64,000 bases of DNA from Bradyrhizobium sp. CB1650 (GTDB lineage Bacteria > Pseudomonadota > Alphaproteobacteria > Rhizobiales > Xanthobacteraceae): contig NZ_CP121695.1 of the NCBI RefSeq assembly GCF_029761915.1, positions 8,585,501 through 8,649,500 of the forward strand. The letters are read 5' to 3'. Made by a program: the position numbers and the translations under genes. Shown in pieces: positions 53,008 through 62,393 of this stretch. Position 1 is the stretch's first letter. Each line of letters begins with the position of its first letter. The notes beneath the pieces are model-generated. The model made no database searches and was not told the origin of the DNA. It saw only the letters and a list, made by a program, of their open reading frames with translations.

Positions 53008-53044
53008 CGGGACCGCAGCGCGTGGCTGCGATCCCGCACATCGA

Positions 53045-53767
53045 TCACGCCGTCTTCACGCCGGCGACAACGCCGGTGGGCTCCTCGCTGAGCCAGCGGT
53101 AGATCGCACCGCCCAGCGCGCCGCCGATCAGTGGCGCGACCCAGAACATCCAGAGCTGTGCCATGGCCCAGCCGCCGACGAACAGAGCAGGCCCCGTGCT
53201 GCGCGCCGGGTTCACCGACGTGTTGGTGACGGGAATGCTGACGAGATGGATCATCACCAGCGCAAGCCCGATCGCGAGCGGCGCGAAGCCCGCGGGCGCG
53301 CGGCCATGGGTGGCCCCCATGATGATGAACAGGAACATCATGGTCATCACCACCTCGGTGATGAAGCACACGACCATGCCGTACTGGCCGGGGGAGTGCG
53401 CACCGTAGCCGTTGGAGGCGAAGCCCTTGGTGACGTCGAATCCGGGAGCGCCGCTTGCTATCACATAGAGAAGCGCGGCAGCCACGATCGCGCCCGCCAT
53501 CTGTGCGATCACGTAGGGCAGGATCTGCCCGGCCGGAAAACGCCCGCCGGCAGCCAGGCCGACCGTGACGGCCGGATTGAGGTGGCAGCCGGAGATGTGG
53601 CCGATGGCATAGGCCATGGTGACCACGCTCAGTCCGAATGCCAGGGAGACGCCGACCAGGCCGATTCCGACCTGCGGAAAGCCGGCTGCGATCACTGCGC
53701 TCCCGCAGCCTGCGAATGTGAGCCAGAAGGTGCCGATAGCCTCAGCGGCGCATTTCTTCACGTCCAT
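53045..53767 (-). CDS. aqpZ: Aquaporin Z
   Basis: 240 residues, [20 protein letters not shown]. Six helices and both NPA boxes: [12 protein letters not shown] and [15 protein letters not shown]. The selectivity-filter residues fit AqpZ: Phe in the first helix, His in [13 protein letters not shown], Thr nine residues later and Arg after the second NPA, so it should conduct water rather than glycerol. Single gene with a divergent rpsU upstream. The frame is open further upstream to 54004 but the extension is not membrane-like. Confidence 0.94.
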   Translation of the reverse strand: MDVKKCAAEAIGTFWLTFAGCGSAVIAAGFPQVGIGLVGVSLAFGLSVVTMAYAIGHISGCHLNPAVTVGLAAGGRFPAGQILPYVIAQMAGAIVAAALLYVIASGAPGFDVTKGFASNGYGAHSPGQYGMVVCFITEVVMTMMFLFIIMGATHGRAPAGFAPLAIGLALVMIHLVSIPVTNTSVNPARSTGPALFVGGWAMAQLWMFWVAPLIGGALGGAIYRWLSEEPTGVVAGVKTA

Positions 53768-54030
53768 GTGGCGTCTCCCCTGATTTCCAAGATTTCCGGA
53801 GCAAAGCTCCGGGAGCAGCCCCCTCCTTGGCGCCAAATCTCCCAAATCGGGGCCGCACAAAGGCATTTTCGCCTCATTTAATGGCCGAACTTGGCCCGAA
53901 ACGCCGCCGCAAAGGTGGACATCTCGTCTTTTGTCTGATACATCCGCGCGCTCAAGGTTAAGGGCCGGGCGTTTTGCCACCCCCTTTGACTTACCAGAAT
54001 TCAAATCCGATCCACTGAAGAGGATGCCGC

Positions 54031-54330
54031 GTGCAGGTTCTCGTTCGCGATAACAATGTTGATCAAGCCCTCAAGGCGCTGAAGAAGAAGATGCAGCGCG
54101 AGGGTATTTTCCGCGAGATGAAGCTCCGCGGCCATTACGAAAAGCCGTCCGAGAAGAAGGCCCGCGAAAAGGCCGAAGCCGTGCGCCGCGCGCGCAAGCT
54201 CGCCCGCAAGAAGCTGCAGCGTGAAGGCCTGCTGCCGATGAAGCCGAAGCCGGTGTTCGGCGCAGGTCCCGGTGGCGATCGTGGCGCTGGCGGCCGTGGT
54301 GGTCCGGGTGCTGGTCGCGGACCGCGCTGA
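54031..54330 (+). CDS. rpsU: 30S ribosomal protein S21 with a Gly-rich tail
   Basis: 99 residues from a GTG ([20 protein letters not shown]). The first 70 residues are canonical S21, including [20 protein letters not shown] and the basic [13 protein letters not shown] helix. The C-terminus adds about 28 residues rich in Gly, Pro and Arg ([20 protein letters not shown]), seen in rhizobial S21 but not in Escherichia coli. Ribosome site GAGG before the GTG. A strong terminator follows at 54360. Confidence 0.95.
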   Translation: MQVLVRDNNVDQALKALKKKMQREGIFREMKLRGHYEKPSEKKAREKAEAVRRARKLARKKLQREGLLPMKPKPVFGAGPGGDRGAGGRGGPGAGRGPR

Positions 54331-54359
54331 TTTTACCGGATTTGCAAGACTGAGTTTTC

Positions 54360-54388
54360 GATAACGCGGGCCCCGGGCCCGCGTTATC
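54360..54388 (+). terminator. Rho-independent terminator of rpsU
   Basis: GATAACGCGGGCCC-C-GGGCCCGCGTTATC: a perfect 14-base-pair stem around one base, followed by ATTTTG, 29 bases after the rpsU stop. Confidence 0.88.
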
Positions 54389-54455
54389 ATTTTGTAGCGG
54401 TGCCTTTTCTGGGACGGGGCACTACAGATGCGGCACCAGCGCGAGCGAACCGTAG

Positions 54456-55103
54456 ATGGCTTCCCCCTTTCCCGAGCGCATCGTTGCGCGGTTGCGCCGC
54501 ATATGGCAGCAGCCGCTCATGCTGGCTTTGGTGGGAATCACGCTGTCCGGTTGCTCCTTCGATCTGGGGTCGCTGATGCCCGAGAAGGACAAGCCGCAGG
54601 AGCCGCCCAAGGCGGCGGCCACCGAAAACGCCGTCAGTGCCAGCAATGTCAGCGATGCTCAGGCCCACACCGCGAAAGGCCAGGCGCTGGCGAAGTCGGG
54701 AGAGACGGCTGCCGCTCTGGACGAGTTCAATCGGGCGGTCGCGCTCGATCCCTATAATGCGCAGGCGCTCTATGGCCGCGCCCTGATCTACCAGGGCAAC
54801 AACGAGCACGATTTCGCGATCGCCGATTTCGGCGCCGCGAGCGGGCTCAACCCGCAAAAGGCCGAGCCGCTGCTCGGCCGCGCCGTCAGCTATCTCGCCG
54901 TCGGCAAGGTCAAGGAGGCGGCGGCCGATCTCGACGAGGCGTCCGAGGCTGATCCGCACAATGCCCAGGTCTGGACGACGCGCGGGCAGGCCTACGAGCG
55001 GCTGGGTGACAAAGCCAAGGCGGCAGCGTCCTACACCAAGGCGGTCGCGCTTCGGCCGCGTGACGACGCCGCGCGCAGCGGCCTTGCCCGCGTCGGCGGC
55101 TGA
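54456..55103 (+). CDS. TPR-repeat lipoprotein
   Basis: 215 residues. A cytosolic start (MASPFPERIVARLRRIWQQP), a hydrophobic segment and a lipobox LVGITLSGC put the lipidated Cys near residue 33. After a linker, three or four tetratricopeptide repeats fill about 68-210: AKSGETAAALDEFNRAVALD with PYNAQAL, FGAASGLNPQKAEPLLGRAV and AASYTKAVALRPRDDA. Anchored to the inner leaflet of the outer membrane or to the periplasmic face; a scaffold role is likely, partner unknown. Reminiscent of NlpI in layout. Convergent with the Ala/Pro-rich gene. Confidence 0.85.
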   Translation: MASPFPERIVARLRRIWQQPLMLALVGITLSGCSFDLGSLMPEKDKPQEPPKAAATENAVSASNVSDAQAHTAKGQALAKSGETAAALDEFNRAVALDPYNAQALYGRALIYQGNNEHDFAIADFGAASGLNPQKAEPLLGRAVSYLAVGKVKEAAADLDEASEADPHNAQVWTTRGQAYERLGDKAKAAASYTKAVALRPRDDAARSGLARVGG

Positions 55104-55127
55104 CTGGCCGAGCGCGGCACTGGCGCC

Positions 55128-56024
55128 TTAATCCGGGGTGACGCCCTTCGGCAGGACGGCGTGGAACATCGACTTCATGCCGGACAGCATGTCGTCGGCG
55201 ACATTGCTCTTGGGCCGCGGAACAGCGGACCCGCCGGCGTCGGCACGCAAATCGAGCGGCGGCGCGAGCATCGGGACGGGAATATCAGCCGGCGGGGTCA
55301 GCCTGTTGGAATCGTCGTTACCGACCGACGCCGTGTAGGGCGGATTCGCGGGCGACCCCGGGCCGTTGCCATAGGTGTCGGTAGGCGGCGTCGACACGGT
55401 GATCGGCGGCGGCAGTGGCCGCACGGCCGACGGTGCCGCGGTCACTACCCGCGGCGTCTCCTGGACCCGGGGCGCGGCCTCGGGCGCGTGGGCGCTCTCC
55501 TGCGCCGCAGGCTCAGACGGCTTGTTCTCAGGCGACTTGCGCAGGCGCTCGATGGCGGCGCGCGCAAGATCGTTGGCATCCGGCGTAGCAGCCGTCGGGG
55601 CGGCCGCTGGAGCCGAATTGGCTTCCACGACCGGAGCGGTGGCGGCGGGGGTGGACTTGGCGACGGCCTTCTCACGCGCCGACGGACGGCCGCGGGCGCC
55701 CGTGGGAGCGGTCTCGGCGGGCGTCACATCGGCAGCCTTGGTCTCGGTCGGCTGATCGGCAGGTTTGTCGGCGGGCTTCTCAGCCGCCGGCTTGTCGACA
55801 ACGGATTTCTCCGAAATGCCCTTGGCCTTGACGCCGGGCGCCGGGAGATTGGCGACGTTGGCAGGCTTGGCGTCCTTGCCGGGCTGGACCGGCGCTACGG
55901 CGGCTGCAGGGGTGTCGGGTGCAGGTTTGGCGTTGATGTAATGATTAACGATATAGGCCCCGATGATCGTCGCGAGCACCGAGGGTAAAATATCCATCGA
56001 AATTTTAGCGAGGTATTTCAGCAT
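55128..56024 (-). CDS. Ala/Pro-rich protein with one N-terminal membrane helix
   Basis: 298 residues from the ATG at 56024 with GGGGAG eight bases upstream. MLKYLAKISMDILPSVLATI opens a single transmembrane helix (about 8-29, ending GAYIVNHYI). The remaining 270 residues are low-complexity, rich in Ala, Pro, Lys and Thr (EKPADKPADQPTETKAADVT), probably an extended periplasmic linker, with a short conserved end DDMLSGMKSMFHAVLPKGVT. No family recognised. It could span the periplasm like a TonB-type linker, but no known C-terminal domain is present. Confidence 0.65.
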   Translation of the reverse strand: MLKYLAKISMDILPSVLATIIGAYIVNHYINAKPAPDTPAAAVAPVQPGKDAKPANVANLPAPGVKAKGISEKSVVDKPAAEKPADKPADQPTETKAADVTPAETAPTGARGRPSAREKAVAKSTPAATAPVVEANSAPAAAPTAATPDANDLARAAIERLRKSPENKPSEPAAQESAHAPEAAPRVQETPRVVTAAPSAVRPLPPPITVSTPPTDTYGNGPGSPANPPYTASVGNDDSNRLTPPADIPVPMLAPPLDLRADAGGSAVPRPKSNVADDMLSGMKSMFHAVLPKGVTPD

Positions 56025-56115
56025 TCCGACCACTCCCCGCACGATCTGATGGGGGAACTTTGAGGCATAGTAAGGGATCAACTGCGACGGATCGATGGCA
56101 AATAGTGAACGTGAC

Positions 56116-56400
56116 TTACGGCTTCAGCTCGATCTCAAGGAACACGATCTCGGTTGCAGTTTCGTTAAGCACGTCGTGCTCGACGCCCGCCTTGCGGAAG
56201 TAGGACTTCCCCGCCGCGAGCTGCGCCTTGGAGCGCCCGCCATCGGGCGCCACGATGGTCATCTCCCCGGCGACCACGGGAACGATCACGTAATCCATCC
56301 CGTGGACGTGTTGTCCGGTCGCGCTGCCCGGCGCCAGCCGCCACTCGGTCACCCGGACCTGCTCGTTGTCGACCTGGACGTCGGATCTGGCGGCAAGCAT
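56116..56400 (-). CDS. Small cupin-domain protein
   Basis: 94 residues. Single cupin_2 barrel: EWRLAPGSATGQHVHGMDYV gives G-x5-H-x-H with one His replaced by later residues, and GKSYFRKAGVEHDVLNETAT supplies the second motif with His. Likely binds one metal; role unknown (isomerase, dioxygenase or sensor are all possible). It follows the ChaA-type antiporter gene on the same strand, separated by a palindrome at 56443-56481. Confidence 0.82.
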   Translation of the reverse strand: MLAARSDVQVDNEQVRVTEWRLAPGSATGQHVHGMDYVIVPVVAGEMTIVAPDGGRSKAQLAAGKSYFRKAGVEHDVLNETATEIVFLEIELKP

Positions 56401-56442
56401 CGGAACTCCCTCCTACGGCATAATCCGAAAAAACAATGACCG

Positions 56443-56481
56443 AAAGCGCGGTGACGCCTTGTCCCAATCTCATTGCGCTTT
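56443..56481. repeat. AAAGCGC hairpin, single element
   Basis: AAAGCGCGGTGA ... TCATTGCGCTTT, a 12-base-pair stem with two G-U pairs; it is the first half of the composite repeat at 10409 and 50184. It overlaps the stop codon of the antiporter gene (56480-56482). Confidence 0.65.
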
Positions 56482-57577
56482 AGGGCACGAAGACCAAGAA
56501 CACGTAGACGGCAAATACCACCAGATGGACCAGTCCGAACAGGACGTTGGTCCTACCGGTCCCGAATGTCAGCATGCTCAGCAGGAAGGTGAGGAACAGC
56601 AACGCCGTGTTCTGGGGGTTCAGGCCCAGCACGAGCGGCTGATCGAAGGCGTAGGTGGCAAGTCCGACCGCCGGAATGGTCAGCCCGATGGTCGCGAGCG
56701 AGGAACCGAGCGCCAAGTTGATGCTCTTCTGGAGGTCGTTCTTGCGCGCCGCCGCGATGGCGGAGACGCCTTCCGGCATCAGGATCAGGAGCGCGACCAG
56801 AAGGCCCGCAAACGCGGGCGGAGCGCCGATCATGGCGGCAACGGCATCGACGACGAGCGAGAATTTCTTGGCGAGGAGAACGACGGTCAAGAGCGAGATC
56901 AACAGCAACACCATGCTGAGCGCCAGCATCTTGCCCGACAAATGGCTCTTGCCTCCCTCCTCGTCCCCGGTCTGATTGATGAAATAGTCGCGGTGCAGGA
57001 CGGTCTGCGTATAGAGAAATACGCCATACAGTACGATCGTCACGAGATCGACGAAGCCGAGCTGAAGCGTCGAGTAGAACGGGCCCGGCGTGGTCAGCGT
57101 GTAGTTGGGCATGACCAGCGTGATGGTCGCGAGCGCGATCAACCCGCTGAGATAGACGTTGGCGCCGGAGACCTGAAAGCCCTGCTCGCGGTAGCGCAGG
57201 CCGCCGATGAAGACACAGAGGCCGACCAGGCCGTTGCAGACGATCATCACCACCGCGAAGACCGTATCGCGCGCGAGCTCCGGCGCCGGCTTGTCGCCCA
57301 GCATGATCGTCGTGATCAGCGCGACCTCGATGATGGTAACCGACAACGTGAGCAGCAGCGTACCGAAGGGCTCGCCGATCCGCTCCGCGATCACCTCGGA
57401 ATGATGGACGGCCGCGAACACCGTACCGAACAGGATCACCAGAAGGACGATCGCAAACACCAAGCCCCCCGCCGACAGCGTGAAGCCGTAGCCGGTCGCC
57501 GTGACGATCAGGAACAGCAGCACCGCCAGGGCGGGGAATATCCATGACGACCGTGGCATCGGTCCGTGAGCGCTCAT
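56480..57577 (-). CDS. Cation/proton antiporter, ChaA/CaCA family
   Basis: 365 residues from the ATG at 57577, about eleven helices. The two alpha-repeats are IGEPFGTLLLTLSVTIIEVA near residue 68 and MPEGVSAIAAARKNDLQKSI with NLALGSSLATIGLTIP near residue 270; both are standard for calcium or sodium:proton antiporters of the ChaA type. Inner membrane, extrudes Ca2+, Na+ or K+ in exchange for protons. Its stop lies within a palindromic repeat. Four upstream in-frame codons start from TTG and are not needed. Confidence 0.9.
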   Translation of the reverse strand: MSAHGPMPRSSWIFPALAVLLFLIVTATGYGFTLSAGGLVFAIVLLVILFGTVFAAVHHSEVIAERIGEPFGTLLLTLSVTIIEVALITTIMLGDKPAPELARDTVFAVVMIVCNGLVGLCVFIGGLRYREQGFQVSGANVYLSGLIALATITLVMPNYTLTTPGPFYSTLQLGFVDLVTIVLYGVFLYTQTVLHRDYFINQTGDEEGGKSHLSGKMLALSMVLLLISLLTVVLLAKKFSLVVDAVAAMIGAPPAFAGLLVALLILMPEGVSAIAAARKNDLQKSINLALGSSLATIGLTIPAVGLATYAFDQPLVLGLNPQNTALLFLTFLLSMLTFGTGRTNVLFGLVHLVVFAVYVFLVFVP

Positions 57578-57642
57578 TATAGACAAATCCTCAAATCGAG
57601 CCGGGGGGCGATTATGCGCGAGAAGATCGCGTGCGTCAGCCC

Positions 57643-58443
57643 TTAGCTGCCATCGATGAATTGTCGCGCGATCTCCATGGCCCCGAAGGCATCGAGATCG
57701 TCGTGCCCGCCGCCGCGAAGTCGCACGAACCGCTTGGGCTCGCCGGCGAGCGCGAACAGACGCTCGCCGAGCGCGATCGGAATGGTCGGATCATTTGTGC
57801 CGTGCATGATCAGAATCGGCGCGGTAATGCCGGCGATGCGCTCGTCCGAACGAAACTGGTCGCGCATCAACAGGCGGACCGGGACGAAGCGGAAGAGCGG
57901 AGCGGCGACGTCGGCCGTCGACGTGTAAGGTGCTTCCAGGATCAATTTGCCGACCGGATGCTCGGACGCGATGGCGATCGCCACGCCGGTCCCGAGCGAG
58001 AAGCCCCAGGCGACGATTCGCTCCGCGGCGTAGCGCGCGGTCGTGAAGCCGTAAGCGGCCGCCGCATCACGCAGCAGGCCCTGCTCGTTCGGTGCACCGC
58101 TCGAGCCGGCATATCCGCGATAGGACAGCGCGACGAGACCGCTGCCGTCCCCCGTCATGGCCTTGAAGCGTCCGACAAGACCGGCGAGATGATCGCCATT
58201 GCCGTGAAAATAGAGGATCACGGGACGGCCGGGCTTGGCCGGCGCGTGCCAGACGATCACCTTCTCGCCGTCCGACGTGGTCAGGAGGTGCTCCTCGGCC
58301 GCCGGAAATCCTGCGGCGGCAGGCGGCGTCCGTTCGGCGGTCGGGATCGGGAACAACATCTCGCGCTGCTTCACGTAGAGCAGGACGAGACTGGCGACAT
58401 AACCCGCCGCAGCGAGGATGGCGATCCACTTGATGAAGGTCAT
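57643..58443 (-). CDS. Alpha/beta hydrolase with an N-terminal membrane helix
   Basis: 266 residues from MTFIKWIAILAAAGYVASLV. One helix (about 3-24) anchors it; the catalytic triad is Ser in WGFSLGTGVA, Asp in MHGTNDPTIP and His in GGGHDDLDAFG. HGNGDHLAGL gives the oxyanion hole. This is the BEM46/YfhR-like group of membrane-tethered serine hydrolases, with unknown lipid or ester substrates. The frame is open to 58602, but those codons precede the anchor. Confidence 0.87.
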   Translation of the reverse strand: MTFIKWIAILAAAGYVASLVLLYVKQREMLFPIPTAERTPPAAAGFPAAEEHLLTTSDGEKVIVWHAPAKPGRPVILYFHGNGDHLAGLVGRFKAMTGDGSGLVALSYRGYAGSSGAPNEQGLLRDAAAAYGFTTARYAAERIVAWGFSLGTGVAIAIASEHPVGKLILEAPYTSTADVAAPLFRFVPVRLLMRDQFRSDERIAGITAPILIMHGTNDPTIPIALGERLFALAGEPKRFVRLRGGGHDDLDAFGAMEIARQFIDGS

Positions 58444-58710
58444 GCAGGCGACGCGAGGCTGGGGCCCAATCTTTCGGCGGGACATCGCGAACGACGCAGC
58501 GTCGTCCGAAAAGCCCGCCGCGGGCCTCAAGGCTTGCGACGACTTCGCAGCAATTTCAGGACATCCGGCCGGATGCTCGCCGCAATGCCGCGGCTGCCGC
58601 ACGCCGCCTCACGGGCCGCATGCCACGCGATGCGCCCTCGCATGGCCCTGGGTGGCATGCGATGGGGCCGGTGCGATTCCTTTTGATGGCCCCGGTCCGC
58701 CCTGTCGCCG
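58444..58710. other. Intergenic, 267 bases
   Basis: Between the hydrolase and the end of pntB on the same strand, so it should contain the hydrolase promoter and the pntB transcript end. GC-dense with several short imperfect inverted repeats (for example GGCATGCGA near 58655) but no clear terminator. Confidence 0.4.
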
Positions 58711-60108
58711 TTACATCGCCTTGACGATGTTCTCGGTGACCTTCTTGGCGTCGCCGAGCAGCATCATGGTGTTGTCGCGATAGAACAGCGGATTGTCGAT
58801 GCCGGCGTAACCTGACGCGAGCGAGCGCTTTATGAACATCACCGTGCCGGCCTTCCAGACCTGCAGCACCGGCATGCCGTAGATCGGCGAGGTCTTGTCC
58901 TCTTCGGCGGCGGGGTTGGTGACGTCGTTGGCTCCGATCACGAAGGCGATGTCGGCCTGCGCGAATTCGGAGTTGATGTCCTCGAGCTCGAACACCTCGT
59001 CATAGGGCACGTTGGCTTCGGCGAGCAGCACGTTCATGTGGCCGGGCATGCGGCCGGCGACCGGGTGAATCGCGTACTTCACCTCGACGCCTTCCTTCTT
59101 CAGGATGTCGGCCATCTCGCGCAGCGCGTGTTGGGCCTGCGCCACCGCCATGCCGTAGCCGGGCACGATGATGACCTTGGAGGCGTTCTTCATGATGAAG
59201 GCTGCGTCGTCGGCCGAACCGAGCTTGGCGGGTTTCTGCTCGCCCGTACCGCCGCCCGCAGCGGCGGTCTCGCCGCCGAAGCCGCCGAGGATGACCGAGA
59301 TGAAGGACCGGTTCATCGCGTGGCACATGATGTAGGACAGGATCGCGCCCGACGAACCCACCAGCGCGCCGGTGATGATCAGCGCGGAATTGCCCAGCGT
59401 GAAGCCGATGCCGGCGGCGGCCCAGCCCGAATAGGAGTTCAGCATCGAGATCACGACCGGCATGTCGGCGCCGCCGATCGGGATGATCATGAGGACGCCG
59501 AGCGCCAGCGCCAGGATGACGTTGAGCCAGAAGAACACGGCGCTGCCGGTGACGACGAGGCCGACGATGCAGGCCACGAGTGCGATCGCGAGCGCGATGT
59601 TGATGAGGTGACGCGCCGGCAGAATGATCGGCGCGCCGCTCATGCGCGCGGACAGCTTCAGGAACGCGATCACCGAGCCGGTGAAGGTCAGCGCGCCGAT
59701 GGCGACGCCGAGCGACATTTCGACCAGGCTCTGGGTGTGGATGTTGCCGGGCGTACCGATGTCGAAAGCTTCGGGCGCGTAGAACGCGCCGGCGGCGACC
59801 AGCACCGCGGCCATGCCGACCAGCGAGTGGAAGGCAGCGACCAGCTCCGGCATCGACGTCATCGGCACGCGGCGGGCGATCACCGCGCCGACCCCAGCAC
59901 CAATCGCGATGCCGACGATGACGAGCAGCCAGGCAAGGCCGTCCGCCGGCGGGTGGTTGGCAAGCGTCGTGGCGACCGCAATCGCCATGCCGATCATGCC
60001 GAGCAGATTGCCCCGGCGCGACGTCGCCGGGCTCGACAGCCCGCGCAGTGACAGGATGAACAGCACCCCCGCCACGAGATACAACAATGCAGAGAGATTA
60101 GCGTTCAT
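58711..60108 (-). CDS. pntB: NAD(P) transhydrogenase, beta subunit
   Basis: 465 residues. About nine N-terminal helices (domain II) and a C-terminal NADP(H)-binding domain III from about residue 290, with VIIVPGYGMAVAQAQHALRE, ADIAFVIGANDVTNPAAEED and FIKRSLASGYAGIDNPLFYR. It uses the proton gradient to drive hydride transfer from NADH to NADP+. Last gene of pntAA-pntAB-pntB; complete. Confidence 0.96.
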   Translation of the reverse strand: MNANLSALLYLVAGVLFILSLRGLSSPATSRRGNLLGMIGMAIAVATTLANHPPADGLAWLLVIVGIAIGAGVGAVIARRVPMTSMPELVAAFHSLVGMAAVLVAAGAFYAPEAFDIGTPGNIHTQSLVEMSLGVAIGALTFTGSVIAFLKLSARMSGAPIILPARHLINIALAIALVACIVGLVVTGSAVFFWLNVILALALGVLMIIPIGGADMPVVISMLNSYSGWAAAGIGFTLGNSALIITGALVGSSGAILSYIMCHAMNRSFISVILGGFGGETAAAGGGTGEQKPAKLGSADDAAFIMKNASKVIIVPGYGMAVAQAQHALREMADILKKEGVEVKYAIHPVAGRMPGHMNVLLAEANVPYDEVFELEDINSEFAQADIAFVIGANDVTNPAAEEDKTSPIYGMPVLQVWKAGTVMFIKRSLASGYAGIDNPLFYRDNTMMLLGDAKKVTENIVKAM

Positions 60109-60146
60109 CTCAGGTCCCCATCTATCCCATCAGCCCGAGGTGGCCG

Positions 60147-60464
60147 CTACTTGGCCTTCTTCTTGTACATCGCCAGCATGCGCTGGGTGACAAGGAAGCC
60201 GCCGAAGATATTGATGCAGGCAAAAATCAGCGCGATGAAACCGAAGCCGCGTGCCCAGCCCGAGCCGCTCGACACATTTGCAACGCCGCCGGCAAGCAGT
60301 GCGCCGACCACGATCACCGAGGAGATCGCGTTGGTCACCGACATCAGCGGCGTGTGCAACGCGGGGGTCACCGACCACACCACGAAATAGCCGACGAAAA
60401 CGGCCAGCACGAAAATCGACAGCCGGAAGATGAAGGGATCGACGACCTGTGCAACATGCTCCAT
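60147..60464 (-). CDS. pntAB: NAD(P) transhydrogenase, alpha subunit part 2 (membrane)
   Basis: 105 residues from the ATG at 60464 with AAGGAG upstream. Three to four helices: [40 protein letters not shown] and [20 protein letters not shown]. It is the membrane piece of the alpha subunit, separate here as in Rhodospirillum and other alphaproteobacteria rather than fused as in Escherichia coli. Sits 21 bases after pntAA and 38 bases before pntB. Confidence 0.95.
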   Translation of the reverse strand: MEHVAQVVDPFIFRLSIFVLAVFVGYFVVWSVTPALHTPLMSVTNAISSVIVVGALLAGGVANVSSGSGWARGFGFIALIFACINIFGGFLVTQRMLAMYKKKAK

Positions 60465-60485
60465 GGCTTCTCTCCTTGGGCCCAA

Positions 60486-61616
60486 TTAAGCCGACTTGGG
60501 CTGGAAGTTCGGGTGGATGACGGCGCCGTCCTTGGTCAGCGCAGTGGCCTTGACGAGCTCGTCTTCCCAGTTCACGGCCAGCTTCTTCTCGTTCTTGTCG
60601 ACCATGGTCTCGATGAAGGAGAACAGGTTGCGCGCGTAGAGACCGGAGGCCGAGGCCGCGACGCGGCCTGCGACGTTGGTGTAGCCGACGATCTTGATGC
60701 CATCGAGCTCGACGACCTCGCCGGCCTTGGCGCCCTCGACATTGCCGCCGCGCTCGACCGCGAGATCGACCAGCACCGAACCCGGCTTCATCGACTTGAC
60801 CATCTCGGCCGAAACCAATTTCGGCGCCGGCCGGCCCGGGATCAGCGCCGTCGTGATCACGATGTCCTGCTTCTTGATGTGCTCGGCGGTGAGCGCGGCC
60901 TGCTTGGCCTGGTACTCCTTCGACATTTCCTTGGCGTAGCCGCCGGCGGTCTGCGCGTTCTTGAACTCCTCGTCCTCGACCGCGAGGAACTTGGCGCCGA
61001 GCGATTCGACCTGCTCCTTGGTCGCAGGCCGCACGTCTGTGGCGGTGACGACGGCACCCAAGCGGCGCGCGGTCGCGATCGCCTGAAGGCCGGCGACGCC
61101 GACGCCCATCACGAACACCTTGGCCGCTGGAACGGTGCCGGCGGCCGTCATCATCATCGGGAAGGCGCGACCGAAGGCTTCGGCGCCCTCGATCACGGCG
61201 CGATAGCCGGCAAGGTTCGCCTGCGAGGACAGTACGTCCATCACCTGCGCGCGCGTGATGCGCGGCATCAATTCCATCGCGAAGGCGGAAATGCCGGCAT
61301 CGGCCATCGCCTTGAGCGCAGCATCGTTGCCGTAGGGATCCATGATCGCGATGACGAGCGCACCGCGCTTGTACTGGGCGAGCTCGGAGGCTTCGGGGCG
61401 CTTCACCTTGATGATGATGTCGGCATCCTTCAGCGCATCCGCGCTGACGGTAGCGCCCACTGCGGTGAATTCGGAATCCGGCAGGCCCGATTTGAGGCCG
61501 GCGCCCGGTTCGACGGCGACCTCGGCGCCCAGCGCCTTGAACTTCTTCACCGTATCAGGCGAAGCGGCGACCCGCGGCTCTGACGGATCGATTTCCTTGG
61601 CAACGGCGATCTTCAT
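60486..61616 (-). CDS. pntAA: NAD(P) transhydrogenase, alpha subunit part 1 (NAD-binding)
   Basis: 376 residues from MKIAVAKEIDPSEPRVAASP. Cytosolic domain I related to alanine dehydrogenase: RITRAQVMDVLSSQANLAGY, VFVMGVGVAGLQAIATARRL for NAD binding and ATDVRPATKEQVESLGAKF. It binds NADH and exchanges hydride with domain III on PntB. First gene of the operon. The frame is open 11 codons upstream; the chosen start is the family N-terminus. Confidence 0.96.
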   Translation of the reverse strand: MKIAVAKEIDPSEPRVAASPDTVKKFKALGAEVAVEPGAGLKSGLPDSEFTAVGATVSADALKDADIIIKVKRPEASELAQYKRGALVIAIMDPYGNDAALKAMADAGISAFAMELMPRITRAQVMDVLSSQANLAGYRAVIEGAEAFGRAFPMMMTAAGTVPAAKVFVMGVGVAGLQAIATARRLGAVVTATDVRPATKEQVESLGAKFLAVEDEEFKNAQTAGGYAKEMSKEYQAKQAALTAEHIKKQDIVITTALIPGRPAPKLVSAEMVKSMKPGSVLVDLAVERGGNVEGAKAGEVVELDGIKIVGYTNVAGRVAASASGLYARNLFSFIETMVDKNEKKLAVNWEDELVKATALTKDGAVIHPNFQPKSA

Positions 61617-61757
61617 AGGTCCTCCGGCGGCGCGGGACAGCGCACGCACAAAAAAGTAGCGTTACTCCCGCAACGGTGGATACCGGTTTTGATACCGGCT
61701 TGGATGCAAATATTGTGGGCAGCCGCCGCCGCTGGCGTAGGCAGCCACCGAGATGGA

Positions 61758-61910
61758 TCAGGTGAGGAAGATCGCCATCAGGATCACGATGAGCGCGACC
61801 GAGGCCGTTCCGTACTTCACCAGCTTGATAAAGCCCTCATAGGTCTGCTCGTGCGCAACGTAGTCGTTGCCGTCGGCCGTGGTGTACGCCACTTCGCTAT
61901 GGTCAGCCAT
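61758..61910 (-). CDS. aa3-type cytochrome c oxidase subunit IV
   Basis: 50 residues, MADHSEVAYTTADGNDYVAH then a single helix VALIVILMAIFLT. The acidic, polar start with Y-x-x-H-E-x-T-Y-x-x-F-x-x-L followed by one C-terminal helix is the alphaproteobacterial subunit IV family (COX4_pro_2). It would sit on the aa3 oxidase encoded elsewhere. It lies 141 bases upstream of pntAA in the same orientation; this neighbourhood is common in Rhizobiales. Confidence 0.88.
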   Translation of the reverse strand: MADHSEVAYTTADGNDYVAHEQTYEGFIKLVKYGTASVALIVILMAIFLT

Positions 61911-62006
61911 GGATGTCCCCAGTCGAAAGTCGAATTCTTTGCTGGCAATACCGCAATAAACCGGACAGGGCAACGGCACGGAGACGCGGTTTTCCCGCAA
62001 ATAGGC

Positions 62007-62393
62007 TCATTTGGAATCCCAATTGTCGCGGATCCAGCGCGTGAGGCTCTGCTCGCTGACTTCGCCGGCGGCGAGTGAGAGAATGATGGCTGCCGCCTCC
62101 GCCTCAGGCACGACGAAGTCGATACCGTTCACGCCGAGAAACGTATACAGCGCCAGCAGCGACGTGCGCTTGTTGCCATCGACGAAAGGATGGTTGCGCG
62201 CAATGCCGAAAGCATAGGCCGCCGCCAATTCAGCAAGTTCAGCGCTCTCGTATGACCATTTGTTCTTCGGGCGGTCGAGTGCGGAGTCGAGCATACCTTC
62301 ATCGCGCAAGCCACTTGCTCCCCCATGGATCGCAAGCTGCTCGTCGTGAATCGCGATGATCATCCGGCGCGTCAGCCAGAACGGCTCGCTCAC
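62007..62393 (-). CDS. Doc-family toxin (Fic fold)
   Basis: 128 residues from a GTG at 62393 that overlaps the antitoxin stop by four bases. The Doc active site is NHPFVDGNKRTSLLALYTFL (H-P-F-x-D-G-N-K-R-T), where Lys replaces the second Gly of Fic enzymes, as in the P1 phage Doc kinase that phosphorylates elongation factor Tu. Helical opening WLTRRMIIAIHDEQLAIHGG and LRDEGMLDSALDRPKNKW match death-on-curing toxins. Partner is the AbrB-type protein just upstream. Confidence 0.92.
   Translation of the reverse strand: MSEPFWLTRRMIIAIHDEQLAIHGGASGLRDEGMLDSALDRPKNKWSYESAELAELAAAYAFGIARNHPFVDGNKRTSLLALYTFLGVNGIDFVVPEAEAAAIILSLAAGEVSEQSLTRWIRDNWDSK

Noticed and set aside
53986..54014. Promoter of rpsU with TTGACT at 53986
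   Set aside because: A good -35 hexamer, but the sequence 17 bases downstream (GATCCA) is a poor -10, so it was not listed as a feature.
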